A stretch of 64,000 bases of DNA from Haliscomenobacter sp041740695 (GTDB lineage Bacteria; Bacteroidota; Bacteroidia; Chitinophagales; Saprospiraceae), in the NCBI RefSeq assembly GCF_041740695.1, contig NZ_JBGSLK010000134.1, forward strand, positions 124,001 through 188,000, in the 5' to 3' direction. The notes under the pieces are model-generated. The model was not told the DNA's origin and did not search any database. It was given only the letters and a program-made list of their open reading frames with translations. This document shows positions 49,971-58,512 of this stretch, piece after piece. Numbering within the stretch: the stretch's first letter is position 1; each line of letters opens with the position of its first letter. The translations under genes and the position numbers were made by a program.

Positions 49971-52163
49971 ATGATTTACGACGGCTTCCCTATTTATCAA
50001 CAGCTCGACAAAATGGACTGTGGCGCAACTTGTCTTCGGATGATTGCCCGTCATTATGGTCGATTTTACTCCCTGGAATACCTGCGCGAACTCAGTCACG
50101 TAGGCCGCCAAGGAGTAACCCTGCTGGGCATCAGCGACGCAGCAGAAGCCATTGGTATGCAAACCCTGGCCGTAGAAACAACTTTCGAACAATTGGCTTC
50201 AGTGATCCCCATGCCTTGTATAGTCCACTGGGAAAACGAGCATTTTGTCGTTGTTTACCGCATTTACAAAAACCGTGTTTGGATTGCCGACCCCGCTAAA
50301 GGACGTTACCTATTGGACAAAGACGAGTTCATGCGGCATTGGATTGTCGAATCTGAAGAAGAAGAACCACATGGAGTAGTCCTCTTGTTACAAACCACCC
50401 CCGAGTTTTATTCCCGCGATGGCGAAAAACAAAACAAGGGTGGCATCGGCTACATCGCCAAATATTTCCGCAATTATTCCAATCTGGTTATCCAGCTTTG
50501 TGTCGGTTTGTTTTTGGGCATGTTGTTGCAACTCATTTTTCCATTCCTCATTCGAGGGGTCGTGGACGTGGGCATTGGCAACCGCAACCTCAATTTCATC
50601 ACCCTCGTATTGGTTGCTCAAGGCGTTTTGTTTTTGACCCAGGTTTTGATTGAATACATCCGTACTTTCATCCTGTTGCACGTCGGGGTGCGGGTCAACA
50701 TCAGCTTGATTTCCGATTACTTGATCAAGTTGACGCGGCTGCCGATCCGTTTTTTTGATAGCCGGGTCATGGGCGACTTGTTGCAACGCATCTCCGACCA
50801 CGAGCGGGTACAACGTTTTTTGAGTTCTACCACCTTACTTTCAGCGTTTTCTTTCTTCAACCTCTTGGCCTTCGGGATCATCCTGGCCTCCTGGAACCTC
50901 CAGGTATTTCTGGTTTTCCTGATTGGTACTGTTGTAAATTTCTTGTGGGTAAACTGGTTTATGCAAAAACGGCGTGACCTGGATTACCGCCATTTTGCCC
51001 AATCTTCCGAAAATCAGGTCAACCTGATGGAGATGGTCAACGGCATGCAGGAAATCAAGTTGTACAATGCTGAAAAACAAAAACGTTGGGCCTGGGAACG
51101 TGGGCAAGCCCGGTTGTTCCGCACCAACATGAGCGAGCTGCGGGTCGAACAATTGCAACGCGCTGGGGCAGTAGCCATCAACGAAGGCAAAAACCTCCTG
51201 ATCATTTATCTCATCGCACAAGCAGTGGTCAATGCCCAAATGAGTCTGGGGATGCTCGTCGCCGCACAATACATCATCGGGCAGCTCAACAGCCAGATCA
51301 ATCGTTTGGTCGACTTCTTACAAGCCTGGCAAGAAGCCTCCATCAGTATGGAGCGCATCAACGAAATCCACCTGAAGGAAGACGAAGAAAACCCTCAGGA
51401 GAAAATGACCATTTTGCCGGAAACGGGCGATATCGTTATCAACAACGTAAGTTTTCATTACGAAGGCCCCAGTTCACCGATGGTGCTCAAGGGAATAGAT
51501 TTGCGCATCCCCAAAGGTAAAACCACCGCGATTGTGGGCCGCAGCGGCAGTGGCAAAACGACTTTGCTCAAACTGCTCCTCAATTTTTACGAACCCAGCG
51601 AAGGCACCATTCGGGTAGGAGATGTATTGATGCGCAACCTCAGCAACCGCATCTGGCGGGAAAAATGCGGGGTAGTTATGCAAGAAGGTTACATTTTTAA
51701 CGATACCATTGCGCGCAACGTAGCCCTCGGTGACGAAATCATCAACAAAGAAAAACTGCTTCGCGCAGTAAAAGTAGCCAACATCCAAAGCTTTATTGAA
51801 GCTTTGCCGATGGGCTACAATACCAAAATTGGCTCCGAAGGACTGGGTTTGAGCCAGGGCCAAAAACAACGTTTGTACATTGCCCGCGCGGTGTACAAAA
51901 ACCCGGAATACCTGTTCTTCGATGAAGCCACTACCGCTCTCGACGTGTTCAACGAAATGGTGATCATGGAAAACCTGGATGAGTATTTCCGCCGTAAAAC
52001 CTTGATCATCGTGGCGCATCGCCTCAGTACCGTGATGAACGCCGACAACATCATCGTGATCGAAGATGGAGAAATTGTGGAACAAGGCACCCACTCGGAG
52101 TTGACCTACTTGCGAGGAGCTTATTATCAGTTGGTGAAAAATCAGTTGGAACTTGGTTCTTGA
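49971..52163 (+). CDS. Peptidase-C39 ABC exporter
   Basis: Protein of 730 aa that cleaves double-glycine leaders and exports the product. C39 domain: Cys17 in KMDCGATCLRMIARHYGRFY, His in HWENEHFVVVYRI, Asp in VWIADPAKGRYLL. The membrane domain (~165-450) follows. ATPase: Walker A VGRSGSGKTTLLKLL, signature LSQGQKQRLYIARAV, Walker B LFFDEATTALD, H-loop VAHRL. It is followed after a palindrome by its HlyD partner. No double-Gly precursor gene is visible nearby. Confidence 0.93.
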   Translation: MIYDGFPIYQQLDKMDCGATCLRMIARHYGRFYSLEYLRELSHVGRQGVTLLGISDAAEAIGMQTLAVETTFEQLASVIPMPCIVHWENEHFVVVYRIYKNRVWIADPAKGRYLLDKDEFMRHWIVESEEEEPHGVVLLLQTTPEFYSRDGEKQNKGGIGYIAKYFRNYSNLVIQLCVGLFLGMLLQLIFPFLIRGVVDVGIGNRNLNFITLVLVAQGVLFLTQVLIEYIRTFILLHVGVRVNISLISDYLIKLTRLPIRFFDSRVMGDLLQRISDHERVQRFLSSTTLLSAFSFFNLLAFGIILASWNLQVFLVFLIGTVVNFLWVNWFMQKRRDLDYRHFAQSSENQVNLMEMVNGMQEIKLYNAEKQKRWAWERGQARLFRTNMSELRVEQLQRAGAVAINEGKNLLIIYLIAQAVVNAQMSLGMLVAAQYIIGQLNSQINRLVDFLQAWQEASISMERINEIHLKEDEENPQEKMTILPETGDIVINNVSFHYEGPSSPMVLKGIDLRIPKGKTTAIVGRSGSGKTTLLKLLLNFYEPSEGTIRVGDVLMRNLSNRIWREKCGVVMQEGYIFNDTIARNVALGDEIINKEKLLRAVKVANIQSFIEALPMGYNTKIGSEGLGLSQGQKQRLYIARAVYKNPEYLFFDEATTALDVFNEMVIMENLDEYFRRKTLIIVAHRLSTVMNADNIIVIEDGEIVEQGTHSELTYLRGAYYQLVKNQLELGS

Positions 52164-52173
52164 GTAGTTGAGA

Positions 52174-52261
52174 AGGTTGAGGAAAGTTGAGGAAGGTTGA
52201 GATCTGGTCGCTGAGCGAAGTCGAAGCGCCGATCTCAACCTTCCTCAACTTTCCTCAACCT
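52174..52261. repeat. 31-bp-arm palindrome inside the exporter operon
   Basis: Exact 31-bp arms (52174-52204 and 52231-52261) built from GGTTGAGGAA-like units enclose CGCTGAGCGAAGTCGAAGCG, the same core as at 29255. It occupies nearly all of the 112-bp gap between the ABC and HlyD genes and would form a very stable mRNA hairpin. Confidence 0.85.
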
Positions 52262-52275
52262 CCTAAACCAATAAA

Positions 52276-53577
52276 ATGAAAGAATTAGAAGACATTGAAA
52301 TCCGCAGTGAAGAAGTTCAGGAAATTCTGGGGACCCCCCCTTCCTGGATGGTGCGTTGGGGGAGCTTGAGCGCCTTTGCCTTGTTTGTGGTATTGATGTG
52401 GTTGTCTTTTTTGGTAAAATACCCCGATGCAGTGGACGCCGACATTCGTTTGGTGTCCAAAGATCCGCCTGTACGCCTTACCGCATTCAATGCCAATCGG
52501 ATTGATGAAGTCATCGTAAAAAACAATACTCGGGTAGATTCAGGGCAGGCGCTAATCGCCTTTCGCAGCACCGCTAATTTTCGACACGTCTTATCTCTTG
52601 AAGATTACATCACCGCTTTACCCAGCATGCGGGATGAAGACTTATTGAAATTTAAAGTCCCTTCCAATTTGGTACTTGGAGAATTGCAAGCAGATTTATT
52701 TGATTTCCAGGACGTACAACTCAAGTACAATTCTGAAATGTACAAAAACCTCTCCAGTTCGGATTTACGTTCTTCCCAAAGCCGGATCAGCCGCTTGGAT
52801 CGGAGCCTCGACTACCAAAAGGAAATGCGGCGGCAGATTCAGGAACAAATTGCCGAGGCTGAACAGGAACGCAAAAACAAAGAACACCTGGTATCAGTCG
52901 ATCAAGCCTCACAAGAAGATGTCAACCGGGTGCATCGGCGCATCATGGAATTGAATAAAGAATTGATTCGGACCGAAACAGAAATCCGTGACCGGGAATC
53001 TGAACTTTCCGCTTTGCGGATCAAGGTGCGGAGCCTGGAAAGTGGTGCCGACAATGAAACCAATTTTGCTTCGGATGTATTGAGAGAATCGTTTACACGC
53101 TTACGAGAAGGGGTCAATACCTGGAAACAACGCTACATCATCGAATCCCCGCGCAGTGGTTTGGTGCAAATTGTTGGTCGGAATGTAGCCGAAAACAGCT
53201 TTGTGTACAAGGATGAACAATTGATGGTGATTCTGCCGAACAAGAACAAAGAGATTGTAGGCAAAATGTTCATCCCATTCAATCGTTCGGGACGGGTAAA
53301 AATCAAGCAGAAGGTAATTGTGCGCCTTGAGAGCCTGGATTTTCAAGAGTTTGGTGTACTGGAAGGTGAAGTCGCCTGGAAAGCCTTATCGCCCCGCGAC
53401 GATGGCGAAAAGTCGGAAGTAGCGGTTGAGGTAATTTTTCCCAATAAAATGATTACCACGGCTGGTAAAGTAGTAGCCACTGAAGAGGAATTGTATGGAG
53501 AGGCTCGCATCATCACTGAAGAACGCCGGTTTATTGAACGGATTTTTTCGGGTATCCGAGGCTATAGCAACTATTAG
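52276..53577 (+). CDS. HlyD-family membrane-fusion protein
   Basis: Protein of 433 aa with one N-terminal membrane helix (LSAFALFVVLMWLSFLVKY, ~30-48). A biotinyl/lipoyl-like half (VRLTAFNANRIDEVIVKNNTR) and a long coiled-coil hairpin (~150-290) follow. The C-terminal beta domain (IIESPRSGLVQIVG) completes it. It bridges the C39 exporter to an outer-membrane channel encoded elsewhere. Confidence 0.9.
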   Translation: MKELEDIEIRSEEVQEILGTPPSWMVRWGSLSAFALFVVLMWLSFLVKYPDAVDADIRLVSKDPPVRLTAFNANRIDEVIVKNNTRVDSGQALIAFRSTANFRHVLSLEDYITALPSMRDEDLLKFKVPSNLVLGELQADLFDFQDVQLKYNSEMYKNLSSSDLRSSQSRISRLDRSLDYQKEMRRQIQEQIAEAEQERKNKEHLVSVDQASQEDVNRVHRRIMELNKELIRTETEIRDRESELSALRIKVRSLESGADNETNFASDVLRESFTRLREGVNTWKQRYIIESPRSGLVQIVGRNVAENSFVYKDEQLMVILPNKNKEIVGKMFIPFNRSGRVKIKQKVIVRLESLDFQEFGVLEGEVAWKALSPRDDGEKSEVAVEVIFPNKMITTAGKVVATEEELYGEARIITEERRFIERIFSGIRGYSNY

Positions 53578-53644
53578 ACTTGAGGCGAGTTGATTATCAG
53601 GCAATTGATGAAAATAGGGTTCAAGTAAATTGGTACTTTTCTTG

Positions 53645-53670
53645 GCTCTGAACTCAAAAGAGCCTTATAC
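53645..53670 (+). terminator. Weak terminator after the exporter operon
   Basis: GGCTCT and AGAGCC form a 6-bp stem followed by TTATAC. Confidence 0.35.
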
Positions 53671-53712
53671 ATCTGTTCCAAGGCTAATCAGGAGTAGGGT
53701 AAACCTAATTTT

Positions 53713-54666
53713 TCAACATCCTCCATTTCTGGGGATGGCATAAATCACATTGCCGGAAACAGATAAATTGAAGACCTTATTGTTTACAGAAGGCAGCAAC
53801 AGTTGCCAGGTTTTTCCCTTATCTGATGATCTAAAAATGCCGCTTGGATGCCCACAAAAGAAGTCGTCACCAACCTGCACAATTGAGGCAATGGAGAGGC
53901 TTGCCGGAAGGCCAGCATCAATGGGCTGCCAGGTTTTACCGCCGTCGTAGGATGTGCGTACTCTTCTGGTCTCCGACGTTGTATTGTAAGTGATGGCCGC
54001 GAATCCACCTTTGATGTTTTCCACCGCGATGCCCACACCGCCCTCACTAATCACAGTATCCCAGTTTTCTCCACCATCGGTTGATCGTATTATCCCCACC
54101 TGGCTGGTTGCCAAGAGTACCCCGTTTGACTCCACCATTTTCATTGCCCAGCCGCCATCATGGACTAGTTTCCAGGTTTTTCCATTGTTGGTGGATCTAA
54201 AAAGGCCCTTGTCGCAACCGATAAAAACGGTGCCTCCGGTAGTTTCAAAAACAGTGCGTACCTCTTTCTCTGGAAAATTGGTGTAGATGGGCGACCATAC
54301 ACTTGTTCCATTTGTTTTTTGTAAAAATTGGCCAGCGTAATTGTAGGCAAATATCCCGGTCTTGCCGGGGGTTATGCTGCTGTGTGCGGCAGGAAAAACC
54401 TCTTTTTCCCAGGAAGGAGTGGTGGAATTTGATTTGCTGTGGTACATCCCATTGTCAGCACACCAATAGAACCCCTTGTCATTTGCAAAGAAACCCTCTC
54501 CCTGCGCATTTCCGGGTAGCCCTTCGCTAATGTCCTGCCAGGTTTGTCCGCCATCATTGGATTTTAAAACGGTGTTTACAATTTCCGCCCTAGTGCTATC
54601 TTGAGCTGTGATTGGAGATGAGGGGAATTGAAAAAGCAGCAAAAAAGCAAGGTTATGGATTTTCAT
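53713..54666 (-). CDS. Secreted BNR/sialidase-type beta-propeller protein
   Basis: Protein of 317 aa from the ATG at 54666 that best fits a signal peptide (NLAFLLLFQFPSSPITAQ); in-frame ATGs at 54675 and 54699 are alternatives. At least five Asp-box blades are visible: SNDGGQTWQDI, RSTNNGKTWKLV, RSTDGGENWDTVI, SYDGGKTWQPI, RSSDKGKTWQLL. It resembles VPS10/photosystem-assembly-like propellers. There is no T9SS domain, and it ends abruptly (PRNGGC). Catalytic sialidase residues are not evident. Confidence 0.8.
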   Translation of the reverse strand: MKIHNLAFLLLFQFPSSPITAQDSTRAEIVNTVLKSNDGGQTWQDISEGLPGNAQGEGFFANDKGFYWCADNGMYHSKSNSTTPSWEKEVFPAAHSSITPGKTGIFAYNYAGQFLQKTNGTSVWSPIYTNFPEKEVRTVFETTGGTVFIGCDKGLFRSTNNGKTWKLVHDGGWAMKMVESNGVLLATSQVGIIRSTDGGENWDTVISEGGVGIAVENIKGGFAAITYNTTSETRRVRTSYDGGKTWQPIDAGLPASLSIASIVQVGDDFFCGHPSGIFRSSDKGKTWQLLLPSVNNKVFNLSVSGNVIYAIPRNGGC

Positions 54667-54800
54667 GGCCTTCATTGGTTTCGTGAAACAATGGGGCAAA
54701 GGTAGGGGAGGGTGATTGCGCTGTCGCTTTTTAATTGTAAAAGCTTGTAACGGATATGTAAAAGGTTTGGAAAGGAGCGAAAACTTTGGGAATTGGCTTT

Positions 54801-55066
54801 ATTCTAGTTAACCTCAGGTTTTTTAACCGCAGAGTTTCGCAGAGTGCACGCAGAGTTTCACGGAGTTTTTAAGTTAGGCCATCTGCGATGGCAAAGAGTG
54901 CTCAGAGGCCGCATTGAACAGCAGTTGGTACGAAAAAATCAAATTTCAGTAGTGCCCGAACGCTCGCCACCGCAGGTGGCAAACTCCTTAAAACTAAAAG
55001 GAACTCCGTGAAACTCTGCGTGCACTCTGCGAAACTCTGCGGTTTAAAACTGCGTAATGTGAGTTA
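54801..55066. repeat. ~270-bp hairpin repeat, copy 2
   Basis: Same orientation and ends as copy 1 (AACCTCAGGTTTTTT at the left, CTGCGTAATGTGAGTTA at the right). Arms are at about 54828-54868 and 55002-55042. Differences from copy 1 in one arm (for example CAGAGTACCC to CAGAGTGCAC) are matched in the other (GGGTACTCTG to GTGCACTCTG). Confidence 0.85.
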
Positions 55067-55072
55067 GTAAGA

Positions 55073-55165
55073 AACTTTTCCTGGGAAAATCTGGATGAGG
55101 ATTTGTCGGTGCTGGGGCTGCTGGAGGGGCGGAAGAGTGTGAAAAGGGAAATTGTTCCTGAATGA
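55073..55165 (+). pseudogene. C-terminal remnant of a DUF2442-like gene
   Basis: Directly after repeat copy 2 an open frame without a start reads FSWENLDEDLSVLGLLEG, then GRKSVKREIVPE and a stop. This is the typical end of DUF2442 proteins. The rest of the gene is missing, apparently replaced by the repeat. Confidence 0.5.
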
Positions 55166-55219
55166 GACTGGTCTTGTCTTTTGACCTCGATCATTTTTTT
55201 GGTATTGGTTTGATGAATT

Positions 55220-55401
55220 TTATTTGCCCTTGCGAAGCTCCTTCACTTCTTCCAAATCCAGCTTTCGCTTTCCAAAAATCCTTCGATTTTTACATCTTCT
55301 CCCAATAGCTCAGACAAGAAGTCTTCGAGTATGCCGAAGTTCTTTTTGTCGCGCAGCATTTTTTTCGCTGCCCAATCAAATCGAATGTGCTTTTGGGACA
55401 T
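55220..55401 (-). pseudogene. Remnant of an Rpn/PDDEXK-type transposase-like nuclease
   Basis: The frame begins MSQKHIRFDWAAKKMLRDKK, then NFGILEDFLSELLGEDVKI, the conserved start of the Rpn/PD-(D/E)xK transposase-nuclease family. After FLESES the frame jumps: a C-terminal end LDLEEVKELRKGK lies in another frame just downstream. The nuclease core is deleted. Confidence 0.6.
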
Positions 55402-55547
55402 GGAAAATTACTTTTCAACAAAGATAAGATGTTTTAGGGGGTAAAAGTGGGTGGTTTTTTGTGTTTTTCACCCAGGAGTTGCAGCATATCTGTCAGTCGC
55501 GACGTATTGGAGTCGTTAATGGTATGCGCTGCTATTGGCAGCAGTTT

Positions 55548-56258
55548 TTACTTTTCATCCTCACGTTCAAAATAATCAGAAATAGTGGTTTCTTCCTTCA
55601 ATGCTGATGCAATGATTTCATTTTCGCAAATAAATTTTGTGAATATTTGAAATTCGATGCAAAATTCTTCTGTTAATTCTACCAAGTTTGGAAAAGCGAC
55701 AACTACATTTTCTTTTTTCGCTATCATTTTATAAAGCACCAGATTTTTAGAGGGACCCGAGTAAAACTTTTCAATTTCGACAGTATCTAATACTACTAAA
55801 TTTTCTCGATTAACGAGGTCTGATTCAAAGCAATACTGTGGATGGTGGGTATACTTAAATGCTTTGGGGTGTTTAATGAAGTTAGTCCACCTTTTAATTT
55901 TTTTTGTAGTAATGAAATTTTTCTCAAAAAACGTTCTCAAAATTTGATTCTTGTCCTCGGGATTGATTATTTCAAAAATTTCATATATTCTTTCCACATT
56001 TTGATAAAGCCAAAAAATATACGTCTTAAAATAAAATTCAGATGAAAATCCAGTCGGATTTATTTGAGAGAAATTATCATAAATTTGTTGATGTAACTCC
56101 ATAAATTGACATCCTAAACAGTTATGTTCGTTCGAATTGTCATTAATTAATTTTGTATATATTTTGCAAGCTTCGTATTTCCCATCTCCATTTCCTCTTA
56201 TTAGGTACTTATCAATAAGAGACATGCATTCGCTGTTTATCTTTTGTAAGTCAGCCAT
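55548..56258 (-). CDS. Hypothetical protein, AT-rich
   Basis: Protein of 236 aa, not recognised. Soluble, with Cys and His-rich stretches (NEHNCLGCQFMELHQQIYDN; KHPKAFKYTHHPQYCFES). The base composition is clearly more AT-rich than the core genes, suggesting transfer. The next gene upstream on the same strand is the DUF4236 gene, 112 bp away. Confidence 0.65.
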   Translation of the reverse strand: MADLQKINSECMSLIDKYLIRGNGDGKYEACKIYTKLINDNSNEHNCLGCQFMELHQQIYDNFSQINPTGFSSEFYFKTYIFWLYQNVERIYEIFEIINPEDKNQILRTFFEKNFITTKKIKRWTNFIKHPKAFKYTHHPQYCFESDLVNRENLVVLDTVEIEKFYSGPSKNLVLYKMIAKKENVVVAFPNLVELTEEFCIEFQIFTKFICENEIIASALKEETTISDYFEREDEK

Positions 56259-56370
56259 CTTTTTATTTTTTTAATTGCTGTCAAGTTAAATATGGATGCG
56301 GTGTTGCCCACCATTGAATTTGCGGCTTCGCTGTGTGGGTCGCATAAGTGACCATGCATTGTTCTCGATT

Positions 56371-57498
56371 TTATCTTACAAGTTTGAGTTTCAGCATAGC
56401 AATTTTATATTCCAAAAAGGCTTTGCTGAATTCAACACAGTACTCGAAATTGCTGAATGAGTATTCTTCTTGGAGCCCTGTATTAGTTTTGAGGGTTATC
56501 CCGCCATACCTTACTATTGGAATTTGATAGTTGTCTTTAAATCGCAAATCTTGCGAACCGTTTTTATTCACTTTTTTCCAAGTGTGTTCTATTGTTTTAG
56601 TGTCAGATGGGACTTTGTCTTCTTCGACGAACCTAGTAGTTTCAAAATCAAATTCAAGTTCGTCGTAGCCTATCAAGGCGAAATTCTCTCTATCTTGAAA
56701 CATCACTATAAACGAAGGGTAGAAGTATAAATCCGCGCCATTTGCATTTTGAAAATGCAATGCTGGATAATCGGTCTTGATTTCTGGTAAATTTTGGAAA
56801 TCAAATTTTACTTCCTTCTTTTGAATAACAGTAGAAGCAACTGACCTTGTTTGTGCTCTGTTTTCAGAATGGGCACTCGTCACGTCCCAAATCTTATTTG
56901 AGGTTATCAAATTTTGATACGCTGAAACCATGTTGTTGTATTTAGCTTCAATCTCTTGCTCAAATCCTATGGTTATTTTGACGTAGCAACTTTCCAAGCA
57001 TTCATGTAGTCCTGCAAGGGTTTCCTTTTGTGTTTTTATATCTGTTTTTATTTCCTCTTTTATTTTATTTTTTATTAGTCCAATCAAGAAAAGATAACTT
57101 GCTCCCAACTTGATTTTTGAAGTTGTTAAAGCCGACTTTGTTTTCGATATATCTTTTCTCAAATCTTTCCGCTCTTCCCTTGCCGTCAAAATGGCTTGTT
57201 TTATTCCTTGCATATCTTGGCTTGTGATTTCCTGAACGTCTGCGCTAAAAATATTTTCAGACGGATCAGCCAAATACTCAAAGCCATTTTGAGGTGGCTG
57301 AGTCGGGTTGTTACCGCCAGATATTTTTTGTCGGTTGTGAATTCCCAGTCCGGGGATGCTCGTATTTAGGTGCGTCCCTGACTTCCCAAGTGTGAGGCTT
57401 GCGCCCTGAAAGCCTATCGAGGTGCTTATCCCACTTTTACTGAAATTGAGGTGAACTCCGGGGATGATTTTTATTCGTCTGCGAAAACTCCAAGCCAT
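56371..57498 (-). CDS. DUF4236 domain protein
   Basis: Protein of 375 aa. The N-terminus is a clear DUF4236 (WSFRRRIKIIPGVHLNFSKS, then GISTSIGFQGASLTLGKSGT and PGLGIH). A Gln/Asn/Pro-rich linker, a coiled coil (~85-170) with a weak hydrophobic patch (GASYLFLIGLI), and a C-terminal strand-rich domain follow. The function of DUF4236 is unknown; it is common near mobile or defence genes. Confidence 0.8.
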   Translation of the reverse strand: MAWSFRRRIKIIPGVHLNFSKSGISTSIGFQGASLTLGKSGTHLNTSIPGLGIHNRQKISGGNNPTQPPQNGFEYLADPSENIFSADVQEITSQDMQGIKQAILTAREERKDLRKDISKTKSALTTSKIKLGASYLFLIGLIKNKIKEEIKTDIKTQKETLAGLHECLESCYVKITIGFEQEIEAKYNNMVSAYQNLITSNKIWDVTSAHSENRAQTRSVASTVIQKKEVKFDFQNLPEIKTDYPALHFQNANGADLYFYPSFIVMFQDRENFALIGYDELEFDFETTRFVEEDKVPSDTKTIEHTWKKVNKNGSQDLRFKDNYQIPIVRYGGITLKTNTGLQEEYSFSNFEYCVEFSKAFLEYKIAMLKLKLVR

Positions 57499-57732
57499 GA
57501 TTGAGGTCTTTATTTATATTTTCATTATTTTCTTGCTCTTGTTCCCGAGAACAAATGTATTACCACAACTAGTCAAAATCTGTGTCACACTTTTTACTTA
57601 GTCGTCAGTTGCGGACACTCGCATCGTTTTACCCAGATGCAATGCACTTGCCGCATCCAAATATAATCTATTTACATCAAGTGTACAAGCCAGCAACAAA
57701 ATAATTTCACAAAAGCCTATTACCCCTCAGCC

Positions 57733-58494
57733 CTACAAAATCCCATTCCGCATCACCCCACAAATAATCCCCGTCGCCACCCCCGCATTCAGCGACTCCG
57801 CTCCACCAGCCACATGTCTTGGAATCGAAATCGCCCGGTCAATCAATGGAATGTACTCCTCCCGAATCCCCTTGCCCTCATTGCCAATGACCAGCAAAGC
57901 GGGATGTTGCACTTGTACCTCAAACACATTTTCCCCACTCAACAGCGCCCCATAAGTCGTCAAGCCAGAAATTCCTGCTTTGAGCGCAGGCAACTCCACC
58001 ACTGCCGTTTTGATCCGCAAAAAAGAGCCCATCGTTGCCTGGATCACCTTGGGATTGTAAACCTCCACACAATCCGGTGACAAAAACACCTGCAGAATCC
58101 CAAACCAGTCGGCGATGCGCAAAATGGTGCCCAGGTTGCCCGGATCTTGAATGCCGTCCAGGTACAAAGCCAAATCTGTAGAAAAATGCTGATTCCAGTC
58201 AAATTCGGGCGGCATTTTAACAATAGCCATCACCTGATTGGGCGTTTGAAGGGTAGAGATTTTTTCCAGCTCGGCGGATGTGATGGGAATGATTTCTATT
58301 TTTCGCCCGGCAAACAAGCCTTGATGGTTTTCCAACCATTCCGGAACCGCCAGGATACACTCCAGCTCCCACTGAGGGAAAGCCACTAATTCACGCACTA
58401 TTTTATCACCTTCGGCCAAAAAGCATTGCAGTTCGCTGCGAAACTTCTTCTTTTGCAGTGCCGTAATATATTTAATTTTGTTTTTTGAAAGCAT
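57733..58494 (-). CDS. TrmH/SpoU-family RNA 2'-O-methyltransferase
   Basis: Protein of 253 aa. An N-terminal substrate-binding segment (LSKNKIKYITALQKKKFRSE) precedes the SpoU knot: LYLDGIQDPGNLGTILRIADW (motif 1), LVIGNEGKGI (motif 2) and ISIPRHVAGGAESLNAGVATG (motif 3). Methylates ribose in tRNA or rRNA; the target site is not deducible. Divergent from tamL by 18 bp, a pairing I recall from other Bacteroidota. Confidence 0.92.
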   Translation of the reverse strand: MLSKNKIKYITALQKKKFRSELQCFLAEGDKIVRELVAFPQWELECILAVPEWLENHQGLFAGRKIEIIPITSAELEKISTLQTPNQVMAIVKMPPEFDWNQHFSTDLALYLDGIQDPGNLGTILRIADWFGILQVFLSPDCVEVYNPKVIQATMGSFLRIKTAVVELPALKAGISGLTTYGALLSGENVFEVQVQHPALLVIGNEGKGIREEYIPLIDRAISIPRHVAGGAESLNAGVATGIICGVMRNGIL

Positions 58495-58512
58495 AGTGAT
58501 CCTGTAGAAACC

